Below are positions 33,565 to 41,901 of a DNA stretch of 64,000 bases, piece after piece. The stretch lies in assembly GCA_030041005.1 (NCBI GenBank), contig JASHOR010000041.1, positions 62,001 to 126,000 of the forward strand. Direction: 5' to 3'. The notes under the pieces are model-generated. The model searched no databases. It saw only the letters and a list, made by a program, of their open reading frames with translations, and was not told where the DNA came from. Position 1 is the stretch's first letter; each line of letters opens with the position of its first letter. The DNA is from Xanthobacteraceae bacterium (lineage in GTDB: Bacteria; Pseudomonadota; Alphaproteobacteria; Rhizobiales; Xanthobacteraceae). Position numbers and translations under genes: made by a program.

Positions 33565-34272
33565 TCACGCCCCGAGTTTTTGCGCCAAATCCTCAAGATT
33601 GCCGGCTGCGATGTCCACCGGCTCGGCGGGCGCGGCCTCACCCTTGCCGGGACCGCGTTCATTGGGGCGCGCCACGTGCGCGGTGCGCATCCCGACCGCG
33701 GCTGCGGCTTTCAGATCGAAGGTGTGCGCGGCCACCATCATGCATTCGGCGGGCGGCAGGTCGAACGCTTCGGCGGCGGCGAGATAGACCCCCGGTTTCG
33801 GCTTGTAGTCACGGGCGATCTCGGCGCCGAGGACGGCGTCCCAGGGAAAATCGTTGCGCCGGGCGAGATCGACCATGAGCGAGATGTTGCCGTTGGAGAG
33901 CGGCGCCAGCATATGGCGGCGCTTGAGGCGATGCAGTCCGCGCGACACGTCCGGCCAGGCGTCAAGCCGGTGCCAGGCGAGATTGAGATTTTGCCGTTCC
34001 TGTTCGCCCAAGCCCGCGAGACCAAAGCGCGGCAGGATGAGATCGAGGTTGCGCCGGTGCAGCACGTCGAGCTTGCGGAAGCCGATGCGGCCCGAGCGCA
34101 CCTCGTCCATGGCGCCCTGGTATTCGCCGCGCCAGGCATCGGCGAAGCCGAGCCAGTCGAGCGCATGGCCCTTCGGCTCCAGCAGCGCCTTCGCCTCGCG
34201 CGCGATCGAGCTGCGCCAATCGACCAGCGTGCCGAACACATCGAAGAACAGCGCTTTGACCGCGACCGCCAT
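33565..34272 (-). CDS. Haloacid dehalogenase, type II
   Basis: 235 residues of the L-2-haloacid dehalogenase subfamily. The nucleophile Asp lies in LFFDVFGTLVDWRSS (Asp10). Further motifs are APLSNGNISLM, DYKPKPGVYL (Lys) and MMVAAHTFDLKAAAAVGM, the family AHxxDL signature. The enzyme replaces the halogen of short 2-haloacids with hydroxyl. The start at 34272 follows TAGGAG; that ribosome-site segment lies in a 13-bp tandem duplication at 34281-34306. It heads a two-gene operon with a substrate-binding protein. Confidence 0.9.
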   Translation of the reverse strand: MAVAVKALFFDVFGTLVDWRSSIAREAKALLEPKGHALDWLGFADAWRGEYQGAMDEVRSGRIGFRKLDVLHRRNLDLILPRFGLAGLGEQERQNLNLAWHRLDAWPDVSRGLHRLKRRHMLAPLSNGNISLMVDLARRNDFPWDAVLGAEIARDYKPKPGVYLAAAEAFDLPPAECMMVAAHTFDLKAAAAVGMRTAHVARPNERGPGKGEAAPAEPVDIAAGNLEDLAQKLGA

Positions 34273-34562
34273 GCGCCTGACTCCTAGCGCAAACTCCTAG
34301 CGCAAAGTCGCCGCAATGCCAAAAGCAACGCCCCTCAAGCAGCTCCGCTATCGCCCGGGCACCGGCACGACTACGAGCCCGACTGGCGTCGGAAAACGCG
34401 GCGCGCCTCGTTCTGTCCTTGCCCGCAAGGGCAGGGGGCGCGTTCTTCAGCGCCGCGCTTCAAAGCGCCTTGCCGGCATTCGTCTCCGCCGCAGCCGCAT
34501 GACGCAATGTTGCCGCAGCGCGCGTGTTTGAATTCGCCTGTGAGGATTCCATATTTCGGCGG

Positions 34563-35018
34563 ATGATATCCCAGATGCTCACCCAGTTCGTTCAGTTCGC
34601 TGTCGCACGGTTCCGCGAGTTCGTTCCATTCACGATCGCCGGCCTCATCGCCACGGGCGTCAACTACGGCACGCTCTATCTTTTTCTCGGCGTGATCGGC
34701 GTGGCGACGATCGTCGCGGTGAGCGCCGCATTCGCGCTCTCGAGCGGCACCAATTTCTTTCTGCAGAAATTCTGGGCATTCGGCGAGAACAGTCTGCACC
34801 GGGTTCCCAAGCAACTGCTGCTGTTCGCTGCGGCCTCGCTCCTCGGGCTTGCGGTCAACGACTCGGTGTTTTGGCTCTTCCACGATGTCACGCGCGTCGG
34901 TTCCGTCTTGGCGGAAATACCGACGACCGCCGCGGTAAGTGCGGTCGGCTTCTTTGCTTCGAAATTCATCTTCAGGGTCGCAACGGCGCGATGCGCAGTC
35001 GGCGTTGCCCGCCGATAG
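34563..35018 (+). CDS. GtrA-like membrane protein
   Basis: About 151 residues with four helices: FVPFTIAGLIATGVNYGTLY, VAVSAAFALSSGTNFFLQKF, LLLFAAASLLGLAVNDSVFW and AAVSAVGFFASKFIF. The NFFLQKFWAF segment after helix 2 is the GtrA signature. GtrA proteins help move lipid-linked sugars across the inner membrane. No glycosyltransferase partner is adjacent. The start is uncertain: ATG at 34563 is adopted; a GTG at 34524 would add 13 residues. Confidence 0.85.
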   Translation: MISQMLTQFVQFAVARFREFVPFTIAGLIATGVNYGTLYLFLGVIGVATIVAVSAAFALSSGTNFFLQKFWAFGENSLHRVPKQLLLFAAASLLGLAVNDSVFWLFHDVTRVGSVLAEIPTTAAVSAVGFFASKFIFRVATARCAVGVARR

Positions 35019-35146
35019 CGTTCCTCGCGCACGCGTCGCGATTGCGACCGGCCCTTCGCCGGCAAGGAATGATGCGGTGGGCCGATAGTGGCGTTTTCGC
35101 CCGATGGCCGGCCCATTTTGGGCGACCGCCGGGAGTTCGATCGTTT

Positions 35147-36925
35147 TCAAACCGTGGTTTTGTGACGCGCTTGATCGAGGCGGTGCGAACGATCGAGATA
35201 AGCCTGCGCCGCATCGTTCTGAAAGATCTCACGCAATGTTTCTTCGTCGGAAATCGGCGTCATTGCGTGGTCGGTATATTCGAACCGCCGAGGGTCGTAC
35301 TTGATTCGCAGATAAATCCTGCGCAGACGCACATATAGCGCCGCCCAACGCACGGATTTGATGACGATCTCGGAATAATATCTCGGATAGAATTTCCACG
35401 CCGGCTCGATCGGTCGCTCCGGCCGGCGGTCGCGGCGATACTTCAGCCTGAGGAATCCTCCCTCGAGCGGGTGAACTCCTTCCAGATCATTGCTCCCCTT
35501 GAACCAGGTTATCAGGAAAAGTGCATTGCCGGCATTGGCGCCGACCGATGCCACCCGGCGCAGCACCGTCTCTATGTGGTCGATGGTGTAATAGCGCTGC
35601 CACGCGAGCCTGTAGGCCCGTTCCCATTCCTGCCGCGACATGCGCGGATGCGTCGTGCAGACATGAATGGCATCGTATCTGTTCATATCACTATCGAGCG
35701 GCGCACCGGCGCGAACGAGCGCGAGATGATCCTCGGACCCGGGCAACGGGGTCAGGCAGAAGAATTCCACAAGGTCAACCGGCAGTTCGCGTTTGATGAT
35801 ATCGATGTCGCGCAGAATGGATTCGACCGTGTCGTTGGGAAAGCCAAGGATGTAACCGGCATAGGTGATGATGCGCGCAGACTTCCAGGCCAGCAACATC
35901 CTGCGGTATTCGGTGATCTTATTCTGCCGCTTCTTGGCTCCGGCCAGGTTATCCGGATTGATGTTCTCAAGGCCGATAAACACGCGCCGCACGCCGGCCA
36001 AGGCGCATTTCTCTATGAAGTTCGGCAGCTTGTGGCAGAGCGTATCAACCTGAACAATGAAACCGACGTTGAACTTCTCCACCTGTCGCAAGTGAATGAG
36101 GCGATCAAGGATCGGCTCCCAATCCCTGTTGCGGGCGAAATTGTCATCTGTGATGAAGAAGCTGCGCAGGCCCTGCGCATAATTGATACGCACGATCTTC
36201 TCGATATCAGCCGGGGAGCGGCGGCGTGACTTTCGCCCCTGCACATTGATGATCGTGCAGAACGAGCATTGGTAAGGACAGCCGCGGCCGGCATCGAAAC
36301 TGGTCACGCCACCCGCCGTCCGCTGCGCACGCACCGCCGCCATCAGCGGGATCGGCGCGCCTTCGAGGTTCGGCAGGTCATCCATATAGTTGTAGAGCGG
36401 CTTGAGTGACCCTGCCGCCGCATCCCGCAGCACCTCGTCGAGCCGGCCTTCCGCTTCGCCGGCGAAAAGGGAGATGCCCATGGCCCTGGCACGGTTGAGA
36501 TCGGAATCGACACCATTGAGCATGCTCGTCGTGCCGGAGACATGGAAGCCGCCGATACAGACTTTGATGCCCCGCTTATTGAGCGGCGCAGCAATATCAA
36601 GCGCTCGCGGAAACTGATTCGATTGCACGCCGACCAGCATGATCATGCCGTCACCCGCGCGCTCGATCATGCGCGCCAGCCGGTCAGGACGGATGCGGGT
36701 ATTGGTCTCGTCGAAGGCGTGAATGTCGAAAGCGATATCCTTGCCAAGTACGGCGCGTTCGGCACAATCCACCGCAAGCCCGTAGAGCGACGCCAGCGAG
36801 TTCGACGGAATAGGGGAGCGCAGCCATTGCACGACATATCCGTCGTCGTCGTAGTGCGAGGGTTTCACCAGCACCAGACAGAACCGTTGCCGACGCGTCG
36901 CGTTCGAGGCAAGGCGCAATCTCAT
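35147..36925 (-). CDS. Radical SAM protein with B12-binding-like N-terminal domain
   Basis: 592 residues. Residues about 15-200 form a Rossmann-like cobalamin-binding-type domain (IMLVGVQSNQFPRALDIAAP, NKRGIKVCIGGFHVSG). The radical SAM core follows with its 4Fe-4S motif in DAGRGCPYQCSFCTIINVQG (CxxxCxxC), then FFITDDNFARN, RVFIGLENINPDNL and GYILGFPNDTVESI. The C-terminal 130 residues are basic. A canonical DxHxxG cobalamin motif is not seen, so cobalamin use is uncertain. Related proteins include methyltransferases and hopanoid-type enzymes. Base composition is visibly less GC-rich than the flanks. The start at 36925 follows GGGAAATAATTG. Confidence 0.87.
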   Translation of the reverse strand: MRLRLASNATRRQRFCLVLVKPSHYDDDGYVVQWLRSPIPSNSLASLYGLAVDCAERAVLGKDIAFDIHAFDETNTRIRPDRLARMIERAGDGMIMLVGVQSNQFPRALDIAAPLNKRGIKVCIGGFHVSGTTSMLNGVDSDLNRARAMGISLFAGEAEGRLDEVLRDAAAGSLKPLYNYMDDLPNLEGAPIPLMAAVRAQRTAGGVTSFDAGRGCPYQCSFCTIINVQGRKSRRRSPADIEKIVRINYAQGLRSFFITDDNFARNRDWEPILDRLIHLRQVEKFNVGFIVQVDTLCHKLPNFIEKCALAGVRRVFIGLENINPDNLAGAKKRQNKITEYRRMLLAWKSARIITYAGYILGFPNDTVESILRDIDIIKRELPVDLVEFFCLTPLPGSEDHLALVRAGAPLDSDMNRYDAIHVCTTHPRMSRQEWERAYRLAWQRYYTIDHIETVLRRVASVGANAGNALFLITWFKGSNDLEGVHPLEGGFLRLKYRRDRRPERPIEPAWKFYPRYYSEIVIKSVRWAALYVRLRRIYLRIKYDPRRFEYTDHAMTPISDEETLREIFQNDAAQAYLDRSHRLDQARHKTTV

Positions 36926-37179
36926 CAATTATTTCCCGTTGCCGAAACATTACACGTACGGAAAGCGCCTTTGTTGAGGCAAACTACCAATGTTGCACTC
37001 AGTACTCAGACACTCTCATTGGGAATCCCAAGCACGAGGAGGGATCGATACTGCTAAGAGCAGCCCGGAAAAGTGAGACCGTTAGGATATTTGGCACTGG
37101 CCGTTGTCGAGCGGCAGCCACAGCCTGGGCTCGGAGCCGACTTATCGCGATTATCATAGGGTTCTCGCCAAAACAACTC

Positions 37180-37395
37180 TCAATATCCTTTGCTCAAACG
37201 GAAAAGCTGAAAGCCGTGGGCCTGGATCGCCGCCTCCATTGCAGGTTCATCCGCGTTTCTAATCCGTTACCGGCAATCGTCGCCTGCCGCTGGCAGGAGC
37301 TGCGTAATCGTATAAATCCCGTTCGTACCGCTGCGACCGAACGGACCTGAAGTAAAATTCGCGTATTGGCCGATTGTGAATTTGTAATCTTCCAC
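37180..37395 (-). pseudogene. Small conserved rhizobial protein gene with an in-frame stop
   Basis: A 71-codon frame from a GTG at 37395 (GGAG ribosome site) to TGA at 37180-37182 is interrupted by one TAA at codon 43 (37267-37269). Before the stop it reads YKFTIGQYANFTSGPFGRSG and YTITQLLPAAGDDCR; after it RIRNADEPAMEAAIQAHGFQ. This follows the pattern of a short rhizobial hypothetical family that I recall with a continuous GGDFQYRIKSADEP-like middle, where the TAA stands at the Tyr. One substitution (TAY to TAA) explains it. It is either a pseudogene or, less likely, two peptides. Confidence 0.55.
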
Positions 37396-37470
37396 GGAAT
37401 CCACTCCGCGATCATGTGACCGGATGACAAGGGGACCGAATGCGCAGCGTCCGATCGATCGCCTCGCGCT

Positions 37471-37905
37471 TCACTGCGGCTCGGCTACAAAGACCGGAAT
37501 GCGACGTTCCGTGCGCGTCTGATAGTCCGCATAGGGCGGGTATGCCGCGACGGCCAGTGTCCACAGCCGGGCTTTTTCCGCCGCGTCCTCGACCTCGCGC
37601 ACGCGCATGGAGCGTACGACGGTCTCATCGCGCAGCTCGATTTGCGGATTGGCGCGCAGATTGTGGACCCAGGCCGGATCTGTCGGCGCCCCTCCCTGCG
37701 AGCCGACGAGAACGTAGTTCTTGCCGTCCTTGACGCGCATCAAAGGGGTCTTGCGGATTTCACCCGTCTTGTTGCCGCGGTGGGTCATGAGCACGACAGG
37801 CAACCCGGTGTCGCGCAGGGTGGTGCCCTTGGTGCCGCCGCTGCTCTCATAGAGCTCGACCTGATCACGCACCCAGTCTCGAGGGCTTGGAACGTATTTG
37901 GCCAT
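37471..37905 (-). CDS. Ddn-like F420/deazaflavin-dependent nitroreductase family protein
   Basis: 144 residues. The split beta-barrel reductase family signature is VVLMTHRGNKTGEIRKTPL, then LVGSQGGAPTDPAWVHNLRA, NPQIELRD and AAYPPYADYQTRTERRIPVF. Family members in actinobacteria use F420; in proteobacteria the cofactor is often unknown. The start at 37905 is fixed by AAGGAGGAAACCC. A divergent copy of the two-hairpin repeat lies about 40 bp upstream. Confidence 0.87.
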   Translation of the reverse strand: MAKYVPSPRDWVRDQVELYESSGGTKGTTLRDTGLPVVLMTHRGNKTGEIRKTPLMRVKDGKNYVLVGSQGGAPTDPAWVHNLRANPQIELRDETVVRSMRVREVEDAAEKARLWTLAVAAYPPYADYQTRTERRIPVFVAEPQ

Positions 37906-37946
37906 GGGTTTCCTCCTTGCGATGCCGGCGATCCGCATTACGCCTG

Positions 37947-38031
37947 GGGTGACGGTTGGGAAGTCCGCACCGACATGGCAGCGGGGATCGTTGTGCGGAC
38001 TTCTCAACTAAGGCCGCACCAGTCTAGCAGG
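37947..38031 (+). repeat. Two-hairpin family, divergent hairpin A (copy 4)
   Basis: Arms TTGGGAAGTCCGCAC (37956-37970) and GTGCGGACTTCTCAA (37993-38007) pair completely with one G-T wobble. Outside them GGTG and CCGCACC flanks continue the stem after an asymmetric bulge. The stem keeps GGTT and GAAGTCCGCA of the canonical hairpin A, but other positions have changed on both arms so that pairing is maintained. Confidence 0.7.
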
Positions 38032-38233
38032 CTGCTGAAATTTGGAAAATCAGTCAGATCAACGGCGTTTTCGGCGGCACCTGCCGGCGCCGAACGGGGC
38101 GATGCCGACAAACGCCGAAGATCGTTGAGCGCGCTCGCGCCGCAATGTGCGGCAAAGTTCCCTGCGGCACGAGCGCTCACGCATGCGCGCCCCTTCGCGC
38201 GCGCGGCATCGTCAGGGCGTGGCGAACTCCAGC

Positions 38234-38980
38234 CTATGCCGCCTTGTCGCGCGCCCAAAACATTTCGAGGCCTCGCCAAGTCAAGCATTCGGGCGCGCTG
38301 ACAATGCCGTCAAAAGCGGCCCGCAAGTCGTCAAGGCCGTAGTACGGCGTCTGTTCGAGCGGCCATCCGATGCGCGAGAATATTTTCTCGAGCCATGCTT
38401 CAAGGTGGAGATCCAGTTCAGCGAGCATTCGCATGCGCGGGCTGATCGTGATTTCCGCGATGAGGAGCGGCCTGCCGGGTTTTAATATCCGCAGCAGCTC
38501 ACGACCGGTTTCCTTCCAATTGTCGGTATGCTGGGTGGCTTGCATGATGGCGACGCTGTCAAAGGACCGGTCAGCCAGCTCTTTGGTGTAACGCCACTCC
38601 CATGTCGCCAATTGGCCGCCGCGCCCGCGTTTGCCGGTCAAGTACGCGCTGCGGGCTTCGCTGGTGATGTCGATTTCGTGTATCTCGCCCGAGGGACCGA
38701 TCCGTTGCCGGATATCGTCCACGAATCCGCAGATGCGAAGGCATTCGCCCAACAGCAGGACCCGCGCTCCGGGGAAAAGCTCCAGCTTGTCATAGCCGAG
38801 GTCGCGCACGATCGCCGCTTTTTCGCGCCACATGTACGGCAGCGTGCCGAACACCATGGCTTTGCACCAGCGCGTCTGCTCCTCCCGCCGCGTAATCACA
38901 TCGCCGAGAAGCCTTCTTTCCTCTTCGCCAATGAAATCCCACGGTGTCTTCTTGCTCAACGCTTGCGACTCCTCACCCAT
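38234..38980 (-). CDS. Class I SAM-dependent methyltransferase
   Basis: 248 residues. The SAM-binding Rossmann region is LFPGARVLLLGECLRICGFV (motif I, with an unusual LGECLR in place of GxGxG), then GEIHEIDITSEARSAYL (acidic end of strand 2), FDSVAIMQATQHTDNWKETG and LRILKPGRPLLIAEI, typical of UbiE-like enzymes. The acceptor is unknown. The start at 38980 follows GGAGCACACTG; the frame stays open to 39295 but upstream residues are not protein-like. It is transcribed alone. Confidence 0.8.
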   Translation of the reverse strand: MGEESQALSKKTPWDFIGEEERRLLGDVITRREEQTRWCKAMVFGTLPYMWREKAAIVRDLGYDKLELFPGARVLLLGECLRICGFVDDIRQRIGPSGEIHEIDITSEARSAYLTGKRGRGGQLATWEWRYTKELADRSFDSVAIMQATQHTDNWKETGRELLRILKPGRPLLIAEITISPRMRMLAELDLHLEAWLEKIFSRIGWPLEQTPYYGLDDLRAAFDGIVSAPECLTWRGLEMFWARDKAA

Positions 38981-39188
38981 CAGTGTGCTCCGGCTCCGCG
39001 GCCTGGGAGGCCGCAACCTCGTTTGCGCGAATATGCAGGAAAGCCATACCCGACTGTTTCTTGCACCCCTGTATATCGAAACGTCACCGGCATTGAACAG
39101 GCAGGCAGCCCGGCGCGCAGCGCAGAGGCAGCGCCTAATATGTCCGGGACATCGAGCAGCAGTTGCCGGTGACGGAGAAACTACACCG

Positions 39189-40058
39189 TCATGAAGCGCC
39201 GGTCTCCGCCAGCATTCGCCGCGCGTGCGTTTCGGCCTCGATATCTTCATCGAGCACCCAGCGGGCGATCTCGCCGTGGGTCGTGAACCAGACATCGGGA
39301 AACTGCGAGAAGTATTTTAGGATCTTGTCGAACACGGCGCAGACCAGCGGCCGGCCGCCGAAATGGCAGTGCAGCGTCAGGCAGAGATAGGCCGGAGCCT
39401 CGCGCAGATAGAGATAGTCGAAGGTTTCCTTGTAGACGTCCCAGAGAATCTGCGGGCTGGCGCGCGCCACCCGGCTGTCGGTGAAGTCGCTCGCCGGGAT
39501 GTAGGCGATCGGCCCGTTCTTGGTCGTCTTCACGCGCGGCAGATCGATGTCGAGCCAGTCGCCGTGCCAGGAAAGGCCTTCCTCGGCGAGAAAGTCGCTG
39601 GTGTGATCGGTCCAGGCCAGCACCGGGCTCAGCCAGCCTTGCGGACGTCTGCCGCTGACCTGCTCCAGGATCGCGAGCGATTTTTTGATGCTGTCATGTT
39701 CTTCCGGCGGAGTCATGTAGGCGAGCAGATGATCCTGCAGATAGCCGTGACCGGCGATATCGTGTCCGTCTTTGACGATGGCGCGAGCCGCTTGCGGCCA
39801 GATTTCCGCGCATCTGGCGTTGACGCCGAACGTGCCGCGGACGTTGTTGCGGGCGAGCAGGCTCATGATCCGCCAGACGCCGACCTTGCCGCCATAGGTG
39901 CCCCAGGAAATTCCTCCACGATCGAGCGTGCCGGGCTTGAGCGAGGTCCCTTGCACGCCCCACGGCGGCGGTTTGCCCTCCGACCATTGCTCGAGCATCA
40001 CGGTGACCGCGACCGCAACGCGCTGACCTTTCGGCCAGGCGAACGTTCCTTTTTTCAT
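39189..40058 (-). CDS. Polysaccharide deacetylase family protein (PuuE-like)
   Basis: 289 residues of the NodB-homology fold. The segments VTVMLEQWSEGKPPPWG, NNVRGTFGVNARCAEIWPQA, DGHDIAGHGYLQDHLLAYM (HxxxxH-like metal site) and CLTLHCHFGGRPL match the subfamily that includes allantoinase-type PuuE and related cytoplasmic hydrolases rather than chitin deacetylases. No signal peptide. The start at 40058 lies behind CGGGAATTC. It is divergent from the His-rich secreted protein gene 241 bp away. Confidence 0.85.
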   Translation of the reverse strand: MKKGTFAWPKGQRVAVAVTVMLEQWSEGKPPPWGVQGTSLKPGTLDRGGISWGTYGGKVGVWRIMSLLARNNVRGTFGVNARCAEIWPQAARAIVKDGHDIAGHGYLQDHLLAYMTPPEEHDSIKKSLAILEQVSGRRPQGWLSPVLAWTDHTSDFLAEEGLSWHGDWLDIDLPRVKTTKNGPIAYIPASDFTDSRVARASPQILWDVYKETFDYLYLREAPAYLCLTLHCHFGGRPLVCAVFDKILKYFSQFPDVWFTTHGEIARWVLDEDIEAETHARRMLAETGAS

Positions 40059-40299
40059 GTCGAATTCCCGTTTTGTTGCAACGCCGGAATTGCATCCATA
40101 GCAAGCCGTCGGCGCGCAATCGAGCGCGGCGCTCGGATCGAGCGTTTGCATCGCAACATGGCGCGGACACGCGCTGAACTCTTCGGGAACTTTTGCGACC
40201 GCGTCTCGGTTTCCATTACGGCGGCTCCGCGCGCCTTTCACGTGTGCGGCAGTATCTGCCGCGGGGCGTTTTGTTGCGGTCCGAAAGGACATTGTTGCT

Positions 40300-41685
40300 A
40301 TGAACATTATTGCCAAGAACGCGCGGAAAGCCGTGGTGGGGTTTGCCTCGCTGGGTTTGGCATTGTGCCTGGCGACGGGCGCCGGATTGGCGGCGCCAAG
40401 AGGCGGCGGACCCAGAGGCGGCGGACCAAGGGGCGGCGGACCCGCTCCGCATTTCGCTGCGCATTTCGGCGGTCACGGTGCTCCGCATTTTGCACCGCAT
40501 TTCGCCGGCGCTCGGCATTTCGCTCCGCATTTCGCGCGACACGTCGGCGCACCGCACTTCGCTGCGCACGTCGCGCGTGGCCGGCACGGATTCATCCACG
40601 CGCGGCACGCAGCGACGGCGGTTCATCACGTCCGGCCGCACGCGGCGCTGCCGGCCGTTGCCGGCTCGCGCGGCCACTTCGCGCACCTGGCCGGGCGGCC
40701 CGATCCGGCGCGTTTCGCCCATCTGCGCCGTTTTGGCGGTACGCCCGCGTTGCGGCCGTTTCTTGCCGCGCACTGGCACCGGCACCATCACCTGGGCTGG
40801 GTCGGCCCGCTGTTCTGGCCGTACGCCTACGGCGACGTTTTCTATGAAGCGCTGTGGCCGTACGCCTACGGCTATTACGATCCATTCTGGTATTACGGCT
40901 ATGGCGACATCTACGAAGCCATGTTCTGGCCCTACGATTACGAAGAATACGTGCGCGGGCCCGAGGCATCGGCGCGCATGAATGCGCTTTCGCAAAGCGT
41001 GACCGATAGCTGCACGCAGGAAGGCGCCGAAGTCACCGAATGGCCGATCGATCAAATCCAGGCGGCGCTGTCGCCCAATCCGCAACAGAGCGCGCTGCTT
41101 GACGATCTCGGCAATGCCACCGTCAAGGCGAGCGATGTGATCAGGTCGCATTGTCCGACGGCGGTGGCGTTCACGCCCGTCGATCGCCTCGCACAAATGC
41201 AGGAGCGGCTCGAAGGGCTCACCCAGGCGGTCGCCATCGTGCAGCCGCCGTTGGCCAGGTTCTACGATTCGCTCACCGACGAGCAGAAGGCCCGGTTCAA
41301 CGATATCGGCAGCAGCGGCGCCAACGGCAGTACGCGAGGACGGGGGAGGGAGCAAAACCCGCTGGCCGCCTGTGCCGGCAGCGTGATGGCGTTTCCCGCC
41401 GACCGGATCGAGCGGATCGTGCAGCCGAACGCGGCGCAGCGCGCCAAGCTCGATGCGCTGGCCGCCGCGAACGGCAAGGCTGCGGATCTGATCAAGGCGT
41501 CCTGTCCGAGCGAACTGCCGGCAACCCCGCCGGACCGGCTCGCGGCGGAAGGCAAGCACCTGCAAGCCATGCTGGCGGGCGTGCAGACGATCAGCCCGGC
41601 GCTTGCCGACTTCTACGACGCGCTTTCCGACGAGCAGAAGGCGCGGTTCAATAATCTCGGCCGGCAATTGTTTGCGCAGAGATGA
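40300..41685 (+). CDS. His/Gly-rich secreted protein with two LTXXQ (Spy/CpxP-like) modules
   Basis: 461 residues. A signal peptide ends near GAGLAA, followed by three GGGPR repeats, then about 45 residues with eight HF or HV pairs (APHFAPHFAGARHFAPHFAR), then Tyr/Trp-rich spacing (PYAYGYYDPFWYYGYGD). Two LTXXQ modules follow, about 228-335 and 345-461, each with two Cys and ending in LTDEQKARFND or LSDEQKARFNN. LTXXQ proteins are periplasmic chaperones or metal sensors (Spy, CpxP, CnrX). The His array suggests binding of Ni, Zn or Cu in the periplasm (inference). No regulator is adjacent. A canonical copy of the two-hairpin repeat follows the stop. Confidence 0.82.
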   Translation: MNIIAKNARKAVVGFASLGLALCLATGAGLAAPRGGGPRGGGPRGGGPAPHFAAHFGGHGAPHFAPHFAGARHFAPHFARHVGAPHFAAHVARGRHGFIHARHAATAVHHVRPHAALPAVAGSRGHFAHLAGRPDPARFAHLRRFGGTPALRPFLAAHWHRHHHLGWVGPLFWPYAYGDVFYEALWPYAYGYYDPFWYYGYGDIYEAMFWPYDYEEYVRGPEASARMNALSQSVTDSCTQEGAEVTEWPIDQIQAALSPNPQQSALLDDLGNATVKASDVIRSHCPTAVAFTPVDRLAQMQERLEGLTQAVAIVQPPLARFYDSLTDEQKARFNDIGSSGANGSTRGRGREQNPLAACAGSVMAFPADRIERIVQPNAAQRAKLDALAAANGKAADLIKASCPSELPATPPDRLAAEGKHLQAMLAGVQTISPALADFYDALSDEQKARFNNLGRQLFAQR

Positions 41686-41732
41686 AAATGCAGAAAACGC
41701 AGGGTGGGTTGGCGCTTCGCGGCTAAATCACA

Positions 41733-41895
41733 CTCGTGTGGCGGTTCAGAAGTCGATCATTCCTGCCGCAACCTCGTCATGCGGATTTCTGAACCAAAGC
41801 CACACGAGATCAATAAGTTGCTGGTGTCCTTCGATTCCGAAGTTCGCAAACGAGGGTGCCGCATAACGATGCGAACTTCGGAATCGGGACACTAG
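41733..41895 (+). repeat. Two-hairpin intergenic element, copy 3 (full length)
   Basis: The reference copy of the family: hairpin A (about 41736-41808, with an AAA bulge in the right arm), a short GATCAATAAGTTGCTG linker, then hairpin B with perfect 17-bp arms at 41832-41848 and 41870-41886, ending GGGACACTAG. It sits between two converging genes, beginning 48 bp after one stop and ending 6 bp before the other. Confidence 0.88.
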
Positions 41896-41901
41896 AGCGC
41901 T

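Noticed and set aside
34281-34306. Tandem 13-bp duplication (CTCCTAGCGCAAA twice) before the haloacid dehalogenase gene
   Set aside because: Real, but probably a simple slippage duplication near the ribosome site; no evidence that it is an operator.
37194-37430. 78-codon minus-strand frame with an intact ATG overlapping the broken small gene
   Set aside because: It is in a different frame from the recognisable protein pattern; the Arg/Ser-rich tail looks like a frameshifted reading.
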